From assembly GCF_009389715.1 (NCBI RefSeq), contig NC_052392.1, positions 31,605,075 to 31,669,074 on the forward strand: a stretch of 64,000 bases of DNA, written 5' to 3'. Below, piece after piece: positions 1 through 9,137 of this stretch. Each line of letters begins with the position of its first letter. Positions within the stretch are counted from its first letter, which is position 1. The stretch is from Phoenix dactylifera (lineage: Eukaryota > Streptophyta > Magnoliopsida > Arecales > Arecaceae). A model generated the notes under the pieces. It did no database searches, was not told the DNA's origin, and saw nothing but the letters and a program-made list of their open reading frames with translations. Made by a program: the position numbers and the translations under genes.

Positions 1-521
1 GAGATCGGGGATCGTCGACCGCTCCCGGGGGTCCACTTTGTGGCGCCCCGGGTGGAGCCACCCTTTCCACCCCTCACGGCGCCTTCCCGAGGTCGAGGGA
101 GTCTGGTTCTCTACGGTCGACCCTCGGGGCATCCCGACCTTAGTCGAGGAGGCGCTATGGGGGGCCGCGAAGGTACTACCCCGTTGTTGGTGTCGAGCGC
201 CACGGGGGACTGCGAAGGTACTACCCCGTCTTCCCGAAATGTCGAGGGGTCTGGGCACGCACTGTCGACACTCGGGACATCTCGACCTTAGTCGAGGAAT
301 CTTGCACCAGTCGACGTTTCACCGTCCTGCGATTCTTCCCGAGGTCGAGGGAGTTTGGGACTCTACGGTCGAGCCTCGAGGCATCCCGATTTTGGCCGGG
401 GGATCTGAGGATCACAGACGACCCAATATTAGAAGAGGATTACAGTCATCAAAATGAGAGAAATATTTGCAGAAAAAGGAGCTGAGTCCATTATCCTGAT
501 TATCTTGAACCCCTTGGGGTT
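1..521 (-). other. 3' untranslated region of the Tat element with diverged repeats
   Basis: The region is GC-rich, without a credible gene. A block of about 65 bases occurs three times (about 83-150, 231-298, 335-404), each with cttcccga, gtcgagg, a tcgac/tcgag core and catcccga-like bases. A second motif, gcgaaggtactaccccgt, occurs at about 166-183 and 212-229. Open frames here merely reflect the GC content. The downstream LTR lies left of base 1. Confidence 0.7.
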
Positions 522-3500
522 TCACTGGTAGTACATTCGTAAATTCTCGGAGTTCCAGCTTCGTGGGATCAGAGTCCCTTCCAGGGACTTCAATTTGTAC
601 GCCCCTGGCCGTTGTACCCGGGCGATTTGATACGGTCCTTCCCAGTTTGGGGCGAGCTTTCCTTGCTCGGTTGGTTGAGAAGCCTCGGCTTTCCTGAGGA
701 CGAGGTCCCCTACTTTGAAGAGCTTGGGCTTAACTCTGGAGTTGTAGTATTGGGCCGTTCGCTGTTGATATCTCGCCATGCGCACCCGGGCGACCTCTCT
801 TGTCTCTTCGACGAGGTCCAAATTGCTCCTGAGCTGGGAGGAATTGGTATCGGGGTCGTAATGCTCCACCCTCAGAGAAGGCAAGCCGATCTCCAATGGG
901 ATGACGGCCTCAGTGCCGTATGCTAGGTTGAAGGGGGTCTCTCCCGTGGGCAGTCGGAACGTGGTCCGGTACGCCCAAAGGACATTGTACAAGTCCTCGA
1001 CCCACTGTCCTTTGGACCGATCAAGCCTAGCTTTGAGTCCCTGCAAAATAGTTCGGTTAGTTACCTCAGTTTCTCCATTTGTCTGGGGATGGGCAACCGA
1101 GGTGAAGCGATGATCAATGCCGAGCTCAGAGCAAAACTCCCTGAAATGAACATTGTCAAATTGTCGACCATTGTCAGATATGAGGATACGGGGTAGTCCG
1201 AATCGGCAGATTATAGACTTCCACACGAAGTCCCGCATCTTTTGCTCGGTGATCCGGGCAACAGGTTCGGCCTCGACCCATTTGGTGAAGTAGTCGATGG
1301 AGACGACCAGGAACTTTCTCTGTCCGGTGGCCAGGGGAAAGGGCCCCAGGATGTCGATCCCCCATTGGGCAAACGGCCAGGGGGCGATGATGGAGGTCAG
1401 CAAAGCTGAAGGTCGGCGCTGGATATTGGCGTTTCGTTGGCACCGATCGCACTTACGGACGAAATCCGTTGCGTCCTTTTGGAGTGTGGGCCAGTAGTAT
1501 CCCTGCCGCAGGATCTTATGGGCCAAGGCTCGACCCCCCAGGTGATTTCCGCAGATCCCTTCATGGACCTCTCGGAGGGCGTAGTCCGCCTCGGAGGGGC
1601 GGAGGCATCTGAGAAGGGGAGAAGTAAATGATTGTCGATAGAGTTTATTCTCGTACAAGACATACCGGGGAGCCTGGCGCTTGATTCGGTGAGCCTCCGT
1701 CTCGTCATGAGGTAGAGTTCCGTCCTGAAGATAGCAGACGAGCCCGTCGATCCAGCTTGGCTCGGAGTCGATGCACATAGTGGGCTCGGGTTCCTCCGTG
1801 CTGGGGACCCGAAGATACTCGAGCGCTGTTCCCTTGGGAAGCTCGCTAATGCGGGAGGTGGCCAGTTTGGATAGCTGGTCTGCCCTGAGGTTTTCCGCTC
1901 TGGGAATATACTGAATATTGAAAGAATTCAGGGCAGATGTGAGTTCCCGCACCTTTTGGAGATACTTTTGCATGGATGGCTCTTTAGCTTCAAAATCTCC
2001 TTGGACCTGGTTCACCACCAGCTGGGAGTCGCTAAAGGCCGTCAGGTCTCCCACTTTTAGTTCTTTCGCCAGCTTGAGCCCGGCGATGAGAGCCTCATAC
2101 TCGGCCTCATTGTTCGAGGCCGGGAACTCGAGGCGCAGAGCTTGCTCGGCCACCACTCCATCTGGACTGGTGAGGATAAGTCCGGCCCCGCTGCCCCCCG
2201 GGGTCGAAGACCCATCCGAGTGCAGGACCCATGGCTGCTTCGGGGTCTCCTCCACGGACTCAGATGGCGGCTCGGGGTCGTCCGGAAGGGTGCACTCCAC
2301 GATGAAGTCGGCGAGTATCTGAGCTTTGATAGCCGGCCTGGGCCGATATTCTAGGTCGAATTCTCCGAGCTCGACCGCCCATTTGGCGATCCTCCCCGCA
2401 CGATCCGACCTCTGCAATATCTGCTTCATAGGCTGGTCGGTTAATATAGCTATCATGTGGGCTTGGAAGTAAGGCCTGAGTCTCCGAGCCGAGATGATGA
2501 GAGCGAAGATGGTCTTCTCAAGTTTAGAGTATCGGGTCTCAGCATCCCTGAGAACCCGACTGGTGTAATAGACCGGCTTTTGGAGCTTGTCTTCTTCCCG
2601 GACGAGGACCGAGCTTACTGCAGCTGGGGAGACGGCCAGATATAAGTAAAGAATTTCGCCCTTCTGGGGCTTGGTGAGCAGCGGGGGAGAGGCCAGAAGG
2701 CTCCGAAGCTCTTCAAAGGCTTGCTGGCATTCTTCTGTCCACCGGAAGTCTTTCGGCCGTTTGAGGCTCTTGAAGAAGGGGAGGCAACGCTCGGCTGATC
2801 GAGAAACAAACCTTCCCAGGGCGGCTACCCGCCCCGCGAGCCGCTGCACCTCCTTAACTGTCTTTGGAGGCGACATCTCTTGCAGTGCCCGGATTTTCTC
2901 CGGGTTGGCTTCAATTCCGCGTTGGGTCACTATGAAACCCAGGAACTTGCCCGAGGTGACTCCGAACGCGCACTTCGCCGGATTGAGTTTCATTTGGTAT
3001 TTTCTGAGCTTGGCGAATGTCTCGCTGAGATCGGCTATGTGGTGTTCCGCCGCTTGGCTCTTTACCAGCATGTCGTCCACATAGACTTCCATGTTCCGGC
3101 CGATCTGGTCTTTAAAGATTTGGCTGACCAGTCTCTGATAGGTGGCCCCAGCGTTTTTCAGGCCAAAGGGCATCACCTTGTAGCAGTAGGTGCCCTTGTC
3201 GGTGATGAAGGCCGTCTTCTCCTCGTCTTCTGGCGCCATTCGGATTTGGTTGTATCCTGAAAAGGCGTCCATAAAAGTTAGCAGTTGGTGTCCTGAAGTG
3301 GAGTCGACGAGCTGGTCGATGCTCGGGAGAGGGAAGCTGTCTTTTGGGCAGGCCTTGTTCAGGTCGGTGTAGTCCACGCACATACGCCATTTTCCGTTGG
3401 CCTTCTTTACGAGGACTACATTGGCGAGCCAATCCGGGTAGGAGACCTCCCGGATGAAGCCGGCTCCGAGGAGTTTGTCCACCTCCTCGGCCGCAGCTCG

Positions 3501-4043
3501 TTGTCGCTCAGGGGCGGAGCCTCTTTTCTTCTGCTTTACAGGCCTGCTGGTTGGCCTCACCTGGAGTCGGTGGACCATGACCTCGGGGTCAATTCCTGGC
3601 ACGTCCGCGGGCGACCAGGCGAAGACGTCAGCGTTGTCCCACAGGAAGCTGACGAGGCGATTCCTCTCATGGGCGCCGAGGCCGGAGCCAACCTGCACGG
3701 TTAGCTCGGGAAAATTTTCTTGTAGTGGGATTTGAATAAGGAGCTCACCGGGCTCTACTTGCTTCTTCCAGAGGGTGTCCCTCGCATCGAGGGTTTCTAT
3801 GGGCAGTGAAGGGCCCATCGGGCGGTCTGGTGCCTCGGCTGGTTGCTTTACTGTGTGGGCCGCCATGTAGCATTGCTTGGCGACCAGTTGGTCTCCGCGG
3901 ACCTCGCCCACTCCTTGGCCGGTGGGGAACCGCATGAGCAAATGGCGAGTTGAAACCACGGCTCGAAGGGCGTTTAACCCTGGGCGCCCAAGGATGGCGT
4001 TGTAGACCGAGGGCAGACGGACCACCAGGAAGTCCGTCCTCAC
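522..4043 (-). CDS. Pol polyprotein: protease C-terminus, RT, RNase H, archaeal-type RNase H, integrase
   Basis: This frame makes the enzymes for copying and inserting the element. It starts within the C-terminal half of protease (LPSVYNAILGRPGLNALRA). The frame also remains open upstream of the methionine at 4043, back past the frame break. Reverse transcriptase spans about residues 190-370 (MDAFSGY near 259, YVDD at 321-324). The first RNase H, about 460-580, looks degenerate: the usual catalytic Asp region reads YLAVSPAAVSSVL. A second, archaeal-type RNase H spans about 605-730 (HSDGSS with Asp610, NNEAEYEAL, SDSQL with Asp672). Integrase has the HHCC finger (His827, His834, Cys865, Cys868) and a DD35E core (Asp897, Asp957, Glu993). 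No chromodomain is evident at the end. The pol frame has no internal stop, so the copy is fairly young. Confidence 0.9.
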   Translation of the reverse strand: MRTDFLVVRLPSVYNAILGRPGLNALRAVVSTRHLLMRFPTGQGVGEVRGDQLVAKQCYMAAHTVKQPAEAPDRPMGPSLPIETLDARDTLWKKQVEPGELLIQIPLQENFPELTVQVGSGLGAHERNRLVSFLWDNADVFAWSPADVPGIDPEVMVHRLQVRPTSRPVKQKKRGSAPERQRAAAEEVDKLLGAGFIREVSYPDWLANVVLVKKANGKWRMCVDYTDLNKACPKDSFPLPSIDQLVDSTSGHQLLTFMDAFSGYNQIRMAPEDEEKTAFITDKGTYCYKVMPFGLKNAGATYQRLVSQIFKDQIGRNMEVYVDDMLVKSQAAEHHIADLSETFAKLRKYQMKLNPAKCAFGVTSGKFLGFIVTQRGIEANPEKIRALQEMSPPKTVKEVQRLAGRVAALGRFVSRSAERCLPFFKSLKRPKDFRWTEECQQAFEELRSLLASPPLLTKPQKGEILYLYLAVSPAAVSSVLVREEDKLQKPVYYTSRVLRDAETRYSKLEKTIFALIISARRLRPYFQAHMIAILTDQPMKQILQRSDRAGRIAKWAVELGEFDLEYRPRPAIKAQILADFIVECTLPDDPEPPSESVEETPKQPWVLHSDGSSTPGGSGAGLILTSPDGVVAEQALRLEFPASNNEAEYEALIAGLKLAKELKVGDLTAFSDSQLVVNQVQGDFEAKEPSMQKYLQKVRELTSALNSFNIQYIPRAENLRADQLSKLATSRISELPKGTALEYLRVPSTEEPEPTMCIDSEPSWIDGLVCYLQDGTLPHDETEAHRIKRQAPRYVLYENKLYRQSFTSPLLRCLRPSEADYALREVHEGICGNHLGGRALAHKILRQGYYWPTLQKDATDFVRKCDRCQRNANIQRRPSALLTSIIAPWPFAQWGIDILGPFPLATGQRKFLVVSIDYFTKWVEAEPVARITEQKMRDFVWKSIICRFGLPRILISDNGRQFDNVHFREFCSELGIDHRFTSVAHPQTNGETEVTNRTILQGLKARLDRSKGQWVEDLYNVLWAYRTTFRLPTGETPFNLAYGTEAVIPLEIGLPSLRVEHYDPDTNSSQLRSNLDLVEETREVARVRMARYQQRTAQYYNSRVKPKLFKVGDLVLRKAEASQPTEQGKLAPNWEGPYQIARVQRPGAYKLKSLEGTLIPRSWNSENLRMYYQ

Positions 4044-5968
4044 AGTGCTCTCCCGGGGGGCGAGGCCAACTGTGACAAGGAAGCTAGCCTCACCTTCAAC
4101 CGGGACCGCATCTCCGGTAAACCCGACCAGCGGGGCATTGATTCTCCGAGGTGTCCTTCTGTCAACCCCATTTTTTGGTAGGCATGGTAGTACAAAATGT
4201 TGGCTGAGCTTCCATTGTCAACTAGGACACGCTTTACATCAAACCTATTTACAATCATTGAGATGACCACAGCGTCATCGTGAGGGGTCTCGATCCCTTC
4301 TAAGTCCTCGTCCGAGAACGAGATGACTTCATCAGTGCGTGGGCGCTTCGGGGGTGCTCCCTGGGCGGCTGTTCCTGCCGAGGTCCGCCCAATCATGTTG
4401 ATGGTGCCGGCGATAGGCCTGTTGCCGCCAGGATTTTCGGTTGGTGCGACATTCTCCGCCGGCCTTCTTTCCTCATGTCGGTTCCTCACGAACCGGTTGA
4501 GTACTCCCCGTCTGATGAGCGCTTCTATCTCATCCCGGAGTTGGAAGCAGTCCTCCGTGTCGTGCCCGCGATCTCGGTGGAAGCGGCAGTACTTCCTGAA
4601 ATTTCGGGGAAATCCCGTGTCTCGCATAGGAGGCGGGGGTCGGAAGAAGTCCCGACCCTCAATTTCCATCAGGATCTCGGCCCGAGGAGCATTGACGGGT
4701 GTATAGTTCTCGTACCTCGCCTGGTACGTCCGGGGCCATAGTGGAGACCTCGGACGAGGAGGTGTCCTCTGCTGAGGTCGCCCCTGCTGACGGGGCGGGC
4801 TCCTCAGTCTGGGGAGATTCTTCTCTCGGCGGGGAGACTGGCTCCTTTGTCGACCGCGCTCCTCGCGGCGCTTCTTCCGCTTCTTCGAGGTGGGCTCGAT
4901 TGCCCCCCGCCTGGAGGCGACTGCCTCCTCGGCCTTGGCGTACTTCCGGGCTCGGGCCAGCATTTCGGTGAAGTCGGCCGGGAAGCTCTTCTCGATGGAG
5001 AAGAGGAATCGGTAGGAGCGGACCCCAATCTTCAGAGCCGACATGGCTATCGACTGGTCTAGCTCGCGAACCTCCCATGTGGCGGCGGTAAAGCGGTCCA
5101 GGTACTCTTTGAGGGACTCCCCCTCCTTCTGCTTGATGTCCAGGAGGGAGTCTGATGTTCGTCGCTGGCGCCGGCTGGCAGTAAAGTTGGTGGCGAACTG
5201 CCTGCCGAGCTGCTCAAAAGAGGACACCGTGTTCGGCTTCAAACCAGAGAACCAAAGCCGAGCGGTCCCTCGGAGGGTTGCTGGGAAGGCCTTGCAGAGT
5301 ATGGCCTCCGAGGACCCTTGTAGGGCCATGAGGGCCCGATAACTCTCCAAGTGGTCGAGGGGGTCGGTGATTCCGTTGTAGGGCTCCACCTGAGGCATTT
5401 TGAACCTCGCGGGAACTGGCTCGTCCTCGATCTGGCGGGAGAAGGGGGACTTGGTAGTGAACTCAAAGTCCCCTTCCTGTCTTGCCTTCTTGCTGTGGAG
5501 TGCCGCAATCTGGCGCTCCAGATGCTCGACTTTTCGGTCGAGCTCCTCCACCCGTGGGATTGTCGCTGTGGTTTGCGCCAGCTCACGGTGATCCGGGGCT
5601 GACTCCGCCTCAGAAAGTTGGGGTCTCCGGTCGAAACCTTCTCCCGGTAACTCTCTCCGGGGAGAAGCTCGTTCTCCATTGTTGGCTCTGGAGGAGCCAT
5701 GCAAATTTTGGCTGGGGAGAACCGGGCCGTTGGGGAGACCCTCCGGCGGGGCCTGGGCCTGCGGGGGAAGTGCCGGTAAAGCCTCCACGCGCCGCAGGCC
5801 CTGAACGGCGGCGGCCAGGGCCTGGACTTGCTGTGCCAGGGCATTGAACTGTTCCGGCTGGACCTGAGGAGCTGGGTCAGCCGGAGTTGGAGAATTCTGG
5901 ACGGAGTGTCCAGGACTTTGCGGGGGACGCCGGGAGACGTTAGAGGTTCCCTTACTTCTCAACTTCAT
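4040..5968 (-). CDS. Gag polyprotein with N-terminal part of protease (Tat-type)
   Basis: Gag forms the virus-like particle that packages the element RNA. I place the start at 5968 (MKLRSKG...), just after the putative primer-binding site. The open frame reaches up to a start codon at 6346, but that part covers the LTR repeats. The protein has a Pro/Gln-rich N-terminal part, a coiled segment (EELDRKVEHLERQ), a Retrotrans_gag domain (from YNGITDPLDHLE to about ARKYAKAEEA), a basic Arg/Ser/Pro-rich tract and a Cx2Hx4Hx4C finger (CRFHRDRGHDTEDC). Protease begins near the end with the aspartic motif VDNGS. After that the frame runs into unrelated residues and a stop at 4040, because of a frame break near 4140-4155. 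Intact Tat elements normally carry one continuous gag-pol frame. Confidence 0.88.
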   Translation of the reverse strand: MKLRSKGTSNVSRRPPQSPGHSVQNSPTPADPAPQVQPEQFNALAQQVQALAAAVQGLRRVEALPALPPQAQAPPEGLPNGPVLPSQNLHGSSRANNGERASPRRELPGEGFDRRPQLSEAESAPDHRELAQTTATIPRVEELDRKVEHLERQIAALHSKKARQEGDFEFTTKSPFSRQIEDEPVPARFKMPQVEPYNGITDPLDHLESYRALMALQGSSEAILCKAFPATLRGTARLWFSGLKPNTVSSFEQLGRQFATNFTASRRQRRTSDSLLDIKQKEGESLKEYLDRFTAATWEVRELDQSIAMSALKIGVRSYRFLFSIEKSFPADFTEMLARARKYAKAEEAVASRRGAIEPTSKKRKKRREERGRQRSQSPRREKNLPRLRSPPRQQGRPQQRTPPRPRSPLWPRTYQARYENYTPVNAPRAEILMEIEGRDFFRPPPPMRDTGFPRNFRKYCRFHRDRGHDTEDCFQLRDEIEALIRRGVLNRFVRNRHEERRPAENVAPTENPGGNRPIAGTINMIGRTSAGTAAQGAPPKRPRTDEVISFSDEDLEGIETPHDDAVVISMIVNRFDVKRVLVDNGSSANILYYHAYQKMGLTEGHLGESMPRWSGLPEMRSRLKVRLASLSQLASPPGRAL

Positions 5969-5982
5969 GACTGCTACTCGGG

Positions 5983-5999
5983 CCCTTCCTCTAGCGCCA
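5983..5999 (-). other. Putative primer-binding site
   Basis: Immediately inside the LTR end, the minus strand reads TGGCGCTAGAGGAAGGG. The TGGCGC start is common to primer-binding sites of Tat and Athila elements. I cannot name the matching tRNA from sequence alone. Confidence 0.45.
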
Positions 6000-6060
6000 A
6001 CTGTTGCTGGAAATTGGACCCGGGGGCAATCTTCGGTCGAGGAGAGGGAACGACTGTTAG

Positions 6061-6335
6061 TCCTCACGGCGGGGCGGCGGTCTGTCGGCGGGCGGCGTCC
6101 TCCGTCCGGGGCGGTCGGAGAGAAGGAACAGCAGGTCCTCGCAGCGGGGCGGCGATCCGTTGGCTGGCGGCGTCCTCCGTCCGGGGCGGTCGGAGAGAAG
6201 GAACAGCAGGTCCTCGCAGCGGGGCGGCGATCCGTTGGCTGGCGGCGTCCTCCGTCCGGGGCGGTCGGAGAGAAGGAACAGCAGGTCCTCGCAGCGGGGC
6301 GGCGATCCGTTGGCTGGCGGCGTCCTCCGTCCGGG
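6061..6335 (-). repeat. 75-bp tandem repeats in the LTR R-U5 / RNA leader
   Basis: Units begin at 6061, 6136, 6211 and 6286 on the plus-strand coordinates: a slightly diverged first unit, two near-identical full units and a partial fourth. The period is 75, a multiple of three. One minus-strand frame therefore stays open through all units and runs into gag, giving a possible 126-residue in-frame upstream extension (start codon at 6346). The repeats are GC-rich. Confidence 0.9.
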
Positions 6336-6481
6336 TGCCTGCACACGAACCGGTGGCCGGGTTCTCCGGCGCCGGCCCTCCGACGCTCAAGTCAGGGAGG
6401 GGGCAAATAGTGGGGAGAAGGAGATAAACAGTGATTTTTGGGTGTATGAATGTTCCAATCCCCTCTTGGGAGGCCAAGGCT

Positions 6482-6492
6482 CCCTTTTATAT
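6482..6492 (-). promoter_or_regulatory. TATA box of the retroelement LTR
   Basis: On the minus strand the bases read TATATAAAAGGG, a near-perfect plant TATA box inside the LTR. Transcription would start about 25-35 bases downstream (about 6450-6460), which puts the 29-bp units upstream in U3 and the 75-bp units in the RNA leader. Confidence 0.65.
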
Positions 6493-6692
6493 GCGGGGGT
6501 CGGTTTACCTGTGATGTAACAGGGTGAGGTCGTAGTACGGCTTGGCATGTTGTTCAGGTCGGCGCTCGGTCAGGCGAATCATTGCACTGATGTCGGCGGT
6601 ATGGCCGAGATCAGAGACTTATCATAGTCGACTAGATCCTGCTGGGTCGATTTGCCGTGGAGAGCTGGGGATCCGTAGATGTCAGGAGCCAT

Positions 6693-6836
6693 GCGCATTT
6701 ATTGTGGAGTAAGTCGGAGATCCGCATTTATTATGGAGTAAGCCGGAGATCCGCATTATTGGTGGAGTAAGCCGGAGATCCGCATTTATTATGGAGTAAG
6801 CCGGAAATCCGCATTTATTGTTGAGTGTGCCGGAAG
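6693..6836. repeat. About 29-bp tandem repeats in the LTR U3 region
   Basis: Five imperfect copies of a unit containing cgcatttattatggagtaag followed by ccggagat lie upstream of the TATA box in the transcriptional sense of the element. Their spacing is 28-30 bp. Tandem units at this place in LTRs often act as enhancers; that role is inferred. Confidence 0.85.
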
Positions 6837-7049
6837 ATTACAGTGGCCATGCGCAATAAATGCCGGAGGGGTGTTAGAGTACGGTCCTCGGACATCGGGG
6901 TTTCTCTTAGGTCGGAGGTTTCGGGGTCGGTCGTCTTGTGGCCGAGCGTTCCGAGGTCGGACGCTGACTTCGGCTGTCCAGGGTCGGAGGTTGTACGGCT
7001 TCTTAGGGGCATTTATGTCATTTGGGGGGAAACTTTATTTCCCCCAACA

Positions 7050-7754
7050 CTAGTCATTTGGAATAGTTATTTTCAAAGAAGCAGGTTTGATCAGAATATC
7101 TATTCTTTCCTTATTCTTTCTTTTAAATCTTTTGCGGCAGGACTAAGCTTATTCCGGGCTATATTCACGATCCAAAAGCCTTTTTTTTTTTGAGAGGATA
7201 TGTTTTATTCTTTAATAATTGATTTTTTAAATTTCAGTTAACTAGAAAATGGTTATATTTCAAAGAAAGACAGAATATCAAAAATATATTTGATGAAAAT
7301 GTTCACTTCCATATATGTTTGGATCCAATCTGCTAAGAAAAATAAAAGAAAATGAGTTATGACACAAAAAATATGGGCTCGTAGCTTTTTACTAAACTTG
7401 TGGTGTTCTGATTAGTGACACAGCAGCAGCAATTCAGCATTTGTTAGTCATCAATCTTTCGAGTACGTTCAAATAAATAGTCTAAATTGAAAAAAATTAC
7501 ACTAAAGGTTGATGGATTAAACCCACACACACACACACAAGATTATCAAAAAAATTTCAATTTGGTAGGCTCAATATTGATAGTCCGGCACTTGGTGACA
7601 TGGTAGACATAAAGTAGCAATCAAACATGAAGGCATTCTACAATACAAGGCACTCAAAAACAAGCTAAAATTGGGTTCTATCTAGGGCCACAATTATAGA
7701 TTCTGTGCCCATAACTTGGTTGACAGAGTTCATTCTTCTTTCTTCCTTTCACAG
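7050..7754. other. AT-rich flank between retroelement and LEA_2 exon
   Basis: No gene is recognisable. A short (CA)n run lies at about 7523-7540. The stretch ends with a pyrimidine-rich acceptor (tttcacag at 7747-7754) leading into the LEA_2 exon, so at least the right part is intron of that gene. Confidence 0.5.
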
Positions 7755-8335
7755 AGCATCACATTTGAGAGCTTCATCATTCAAGCTGGAACTGATGCAT
7801 CGATGGTGCCGACCGACATGGCTACATTGAACTCCACCGTGAAGCTCTCATTCCGAAATACCGGGACCTTCTTTGGTGTTCATGTGACCTCAACACCATT
7901 TGATCTCACTTACAACCAACTCACATTGGCCAGTGGGAATGTAAGCATATCTAACTCTATCCTTCAACTGATGAGATCAGAACAATCAGCCCATTCTTCA
8001 TTCATATCTTGACTGCCTGCAATTCTCTCACATTATCTTTGTAGATGAACAAATTCTATCAGTCAAGGAAGAGCCATAGAACTCTCAGTGTGGTGGTGTT
8101 GGGGAGCAAGATTCCACTCTATGGAGGAGGGCCAAGCCTGATGTATTCCCCTGGGAAGACCAACAACAGTGTCCCGGTGCACCTTAGCCTTAATTTCATG
8201 GTGAGATCAAGGGCCTATGTGTTGGGGCGCCTGGTGAAGCCCAAATTTTATACAGGGGTCCACTGCTCTGTTGTTATGGACCAGACCAAGCTCAACACTC
8301 TGGTCTCCCTCAAGAAATCTTGTCAATACTCTTGA
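7755..8335 (+). CDS. LEA_2-domain (NDR1/HIN1-like) membrane glycoprotein, last two exons only
   Basis: The exons are 7755-7940 and 8045-8335, joined in phase 0 across a GT-AG intron of 104 bp (gtaagc...tttgtag). The encoded 158 residues form a LEA_2 / water-stress-hypersensitive fold: ITFESFIIQAGTDAS, NSTVKLSFRNTGTFFGVHV, TPFDLTYNQLTLASGN, then VVVLGSKIPLYGGGPSL and RSRAYVLGRLVKPKFY, ending KKSCQYS. This matches the extracellular C-terminal domain of plant LEA hydroxyproline-rich glycoproteins. The usual N-terminal cytosolic part and single membrane segment are missing. They would lie upstream, but the DNA upstream is an intron remnant of about 700 bp and then the antisense retroelement. The gene is therefore either split by a very large intron or broken. 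Family assignment is confident; function (membrane or defence-related) is general to the family. Confidence 0.8.
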
Positions 8336-9135
8336 GAACGGATGAAGCCATGTAAGGAGCAAGAGAATAACGAGAACAGTACCAAATATGAAAGATTAAT
8401 TCCTCGGTTGATCCATAGACATATATGCTTGTTTCTATGCCAAGTGGGAAGAGAGACAGCTAAAGATCGAAGGCAGATTGGAGATTTCAAGTGGTATACA
8501 TTTATTTGTCTTCCTAAGCTTAATTTGCATCTCATGTACTACAAAAAAAAAAAAATCAATGTTTATCTCATTATTAATTCTTTCTAAAGTTTCTTTGAGG
8601 TGCTGATGATTGATTACTACGCCATTGCTCTTTTTATCTCATAAGGCAGTCAAATTGTTTCTATTTCTCCATGAACGTGGCTTTATGCTTTCACTGAGCT
8701 CAAATTGATTCTACACTTCACGCCATCCATGAATGTCCAAACAATAAGGTTATATCGATTCGATCGAACAACATAATTAATCAGCTTGGTATATACCGGT
8801 ACTCATCATTCATCAAGCTATATATTAGTTCACACTGTTTCTCATAAAAAAAAATGAGGTTACAAAGAGGGCACCACCATTGTCGCCGACCAATGGCGTT
8901 TCATCTTCCCCGGCAACTTCAGAGGAGGCGGCAATCAAGGCTTATGTAGTGAAGACTGAGGCTCCAACTTTACCGAACGGCGATTATCATGTTCCAATCG
9001 ATGGAGCTAGGCATGTAGCCGGCACCATACGTGGCCTTCTTTTTCTCATGGGACAGGGCTTGTATCTTTTGTGCGAAGGAAGAATTTATTTTTCTTTGCA
9101 CAAATACACCATTGGATCGTACAATGGCCGCTTGT
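8336..9135. other. 3' flank of the LEA_2 gene; no gene seen
   Basis: The first 250 bases probably carry the 3' UTR. A short open frame at 8880-9137 has no recognisable domain and stands alone, so I do not call it a gene. Confidence 0.4.
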
Positions 9136-9137
9136 AA

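Larger units (their letters stand above)
1..7049 (-). mobile_element. Ty3/gypsy LTR retrotransposon, Tat lineage, partial (3' LTR outside window)
   Basis: The element reads right to left: 5' LTR (6002-7049), putative primer-binding site (about 5983-5999), gag (from 5968), protease, reverse transcriptase, RNase H, a second RNase H and integrase (to 522), then a repeat-bearing 3' untranslated region that runs off the left edge. The domain order with integrase last is that of Ty3/gypsy elements. The Tat assignment rests on the extra archaeal-type RNase H between RNase H and integrase, the Cx2Hx4Hx4C gag finger and the lack of an evident chromodomain. The 3' LTR and one target-site copy are not in view. 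The five bases next to the 5' LTR (7050-7054, ctagt) would be one half of a 5-bp target duplication. A frame break in protease makes this copy probably non-autonomous. Confidence 0.93.
6002..7049 (-). repeat. 5' LTR of the Tat element (1048 bp)
   Basis: On the minus strand the LTR starts at 7049 with TGTTG and ends at 6002 with CAACA, a 5-bp inverted terminal repeat of the usual TG...CA form. A primer-binding-site-like stretch follows one or two bases later. It holds a TATA box near 6482-6492, five short tandem units in U3 (6693-6836) and 75-bp tandem units in the transcribed R-U5 part (6061-6335). The boundaries are inferred from one LTR only, because the partner is outside the window, so the 6002 edge is less certain than the 7049 edge. 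Confidence 0.75.

Noticed and set aside
1..415. Short ORFs in the first 415 bases as host genes
   Set aside because: They lie in the repeat-bearing 3' untranslated region of the retroelement and have no domain similarity.
4040..4150. Programmed ribosomal frameshift between gag and pol
   Set aside because: Tat elements normally have one gag-pol frame, and the break falls inside the conserved protease. A simple one-base loss fits better.
8880..9137. 85-codon open frame after the LEA_2 gene
   Set aside because: No recognised motif, low-complexity start, and it runs straight into the gacccga-rich repeat.
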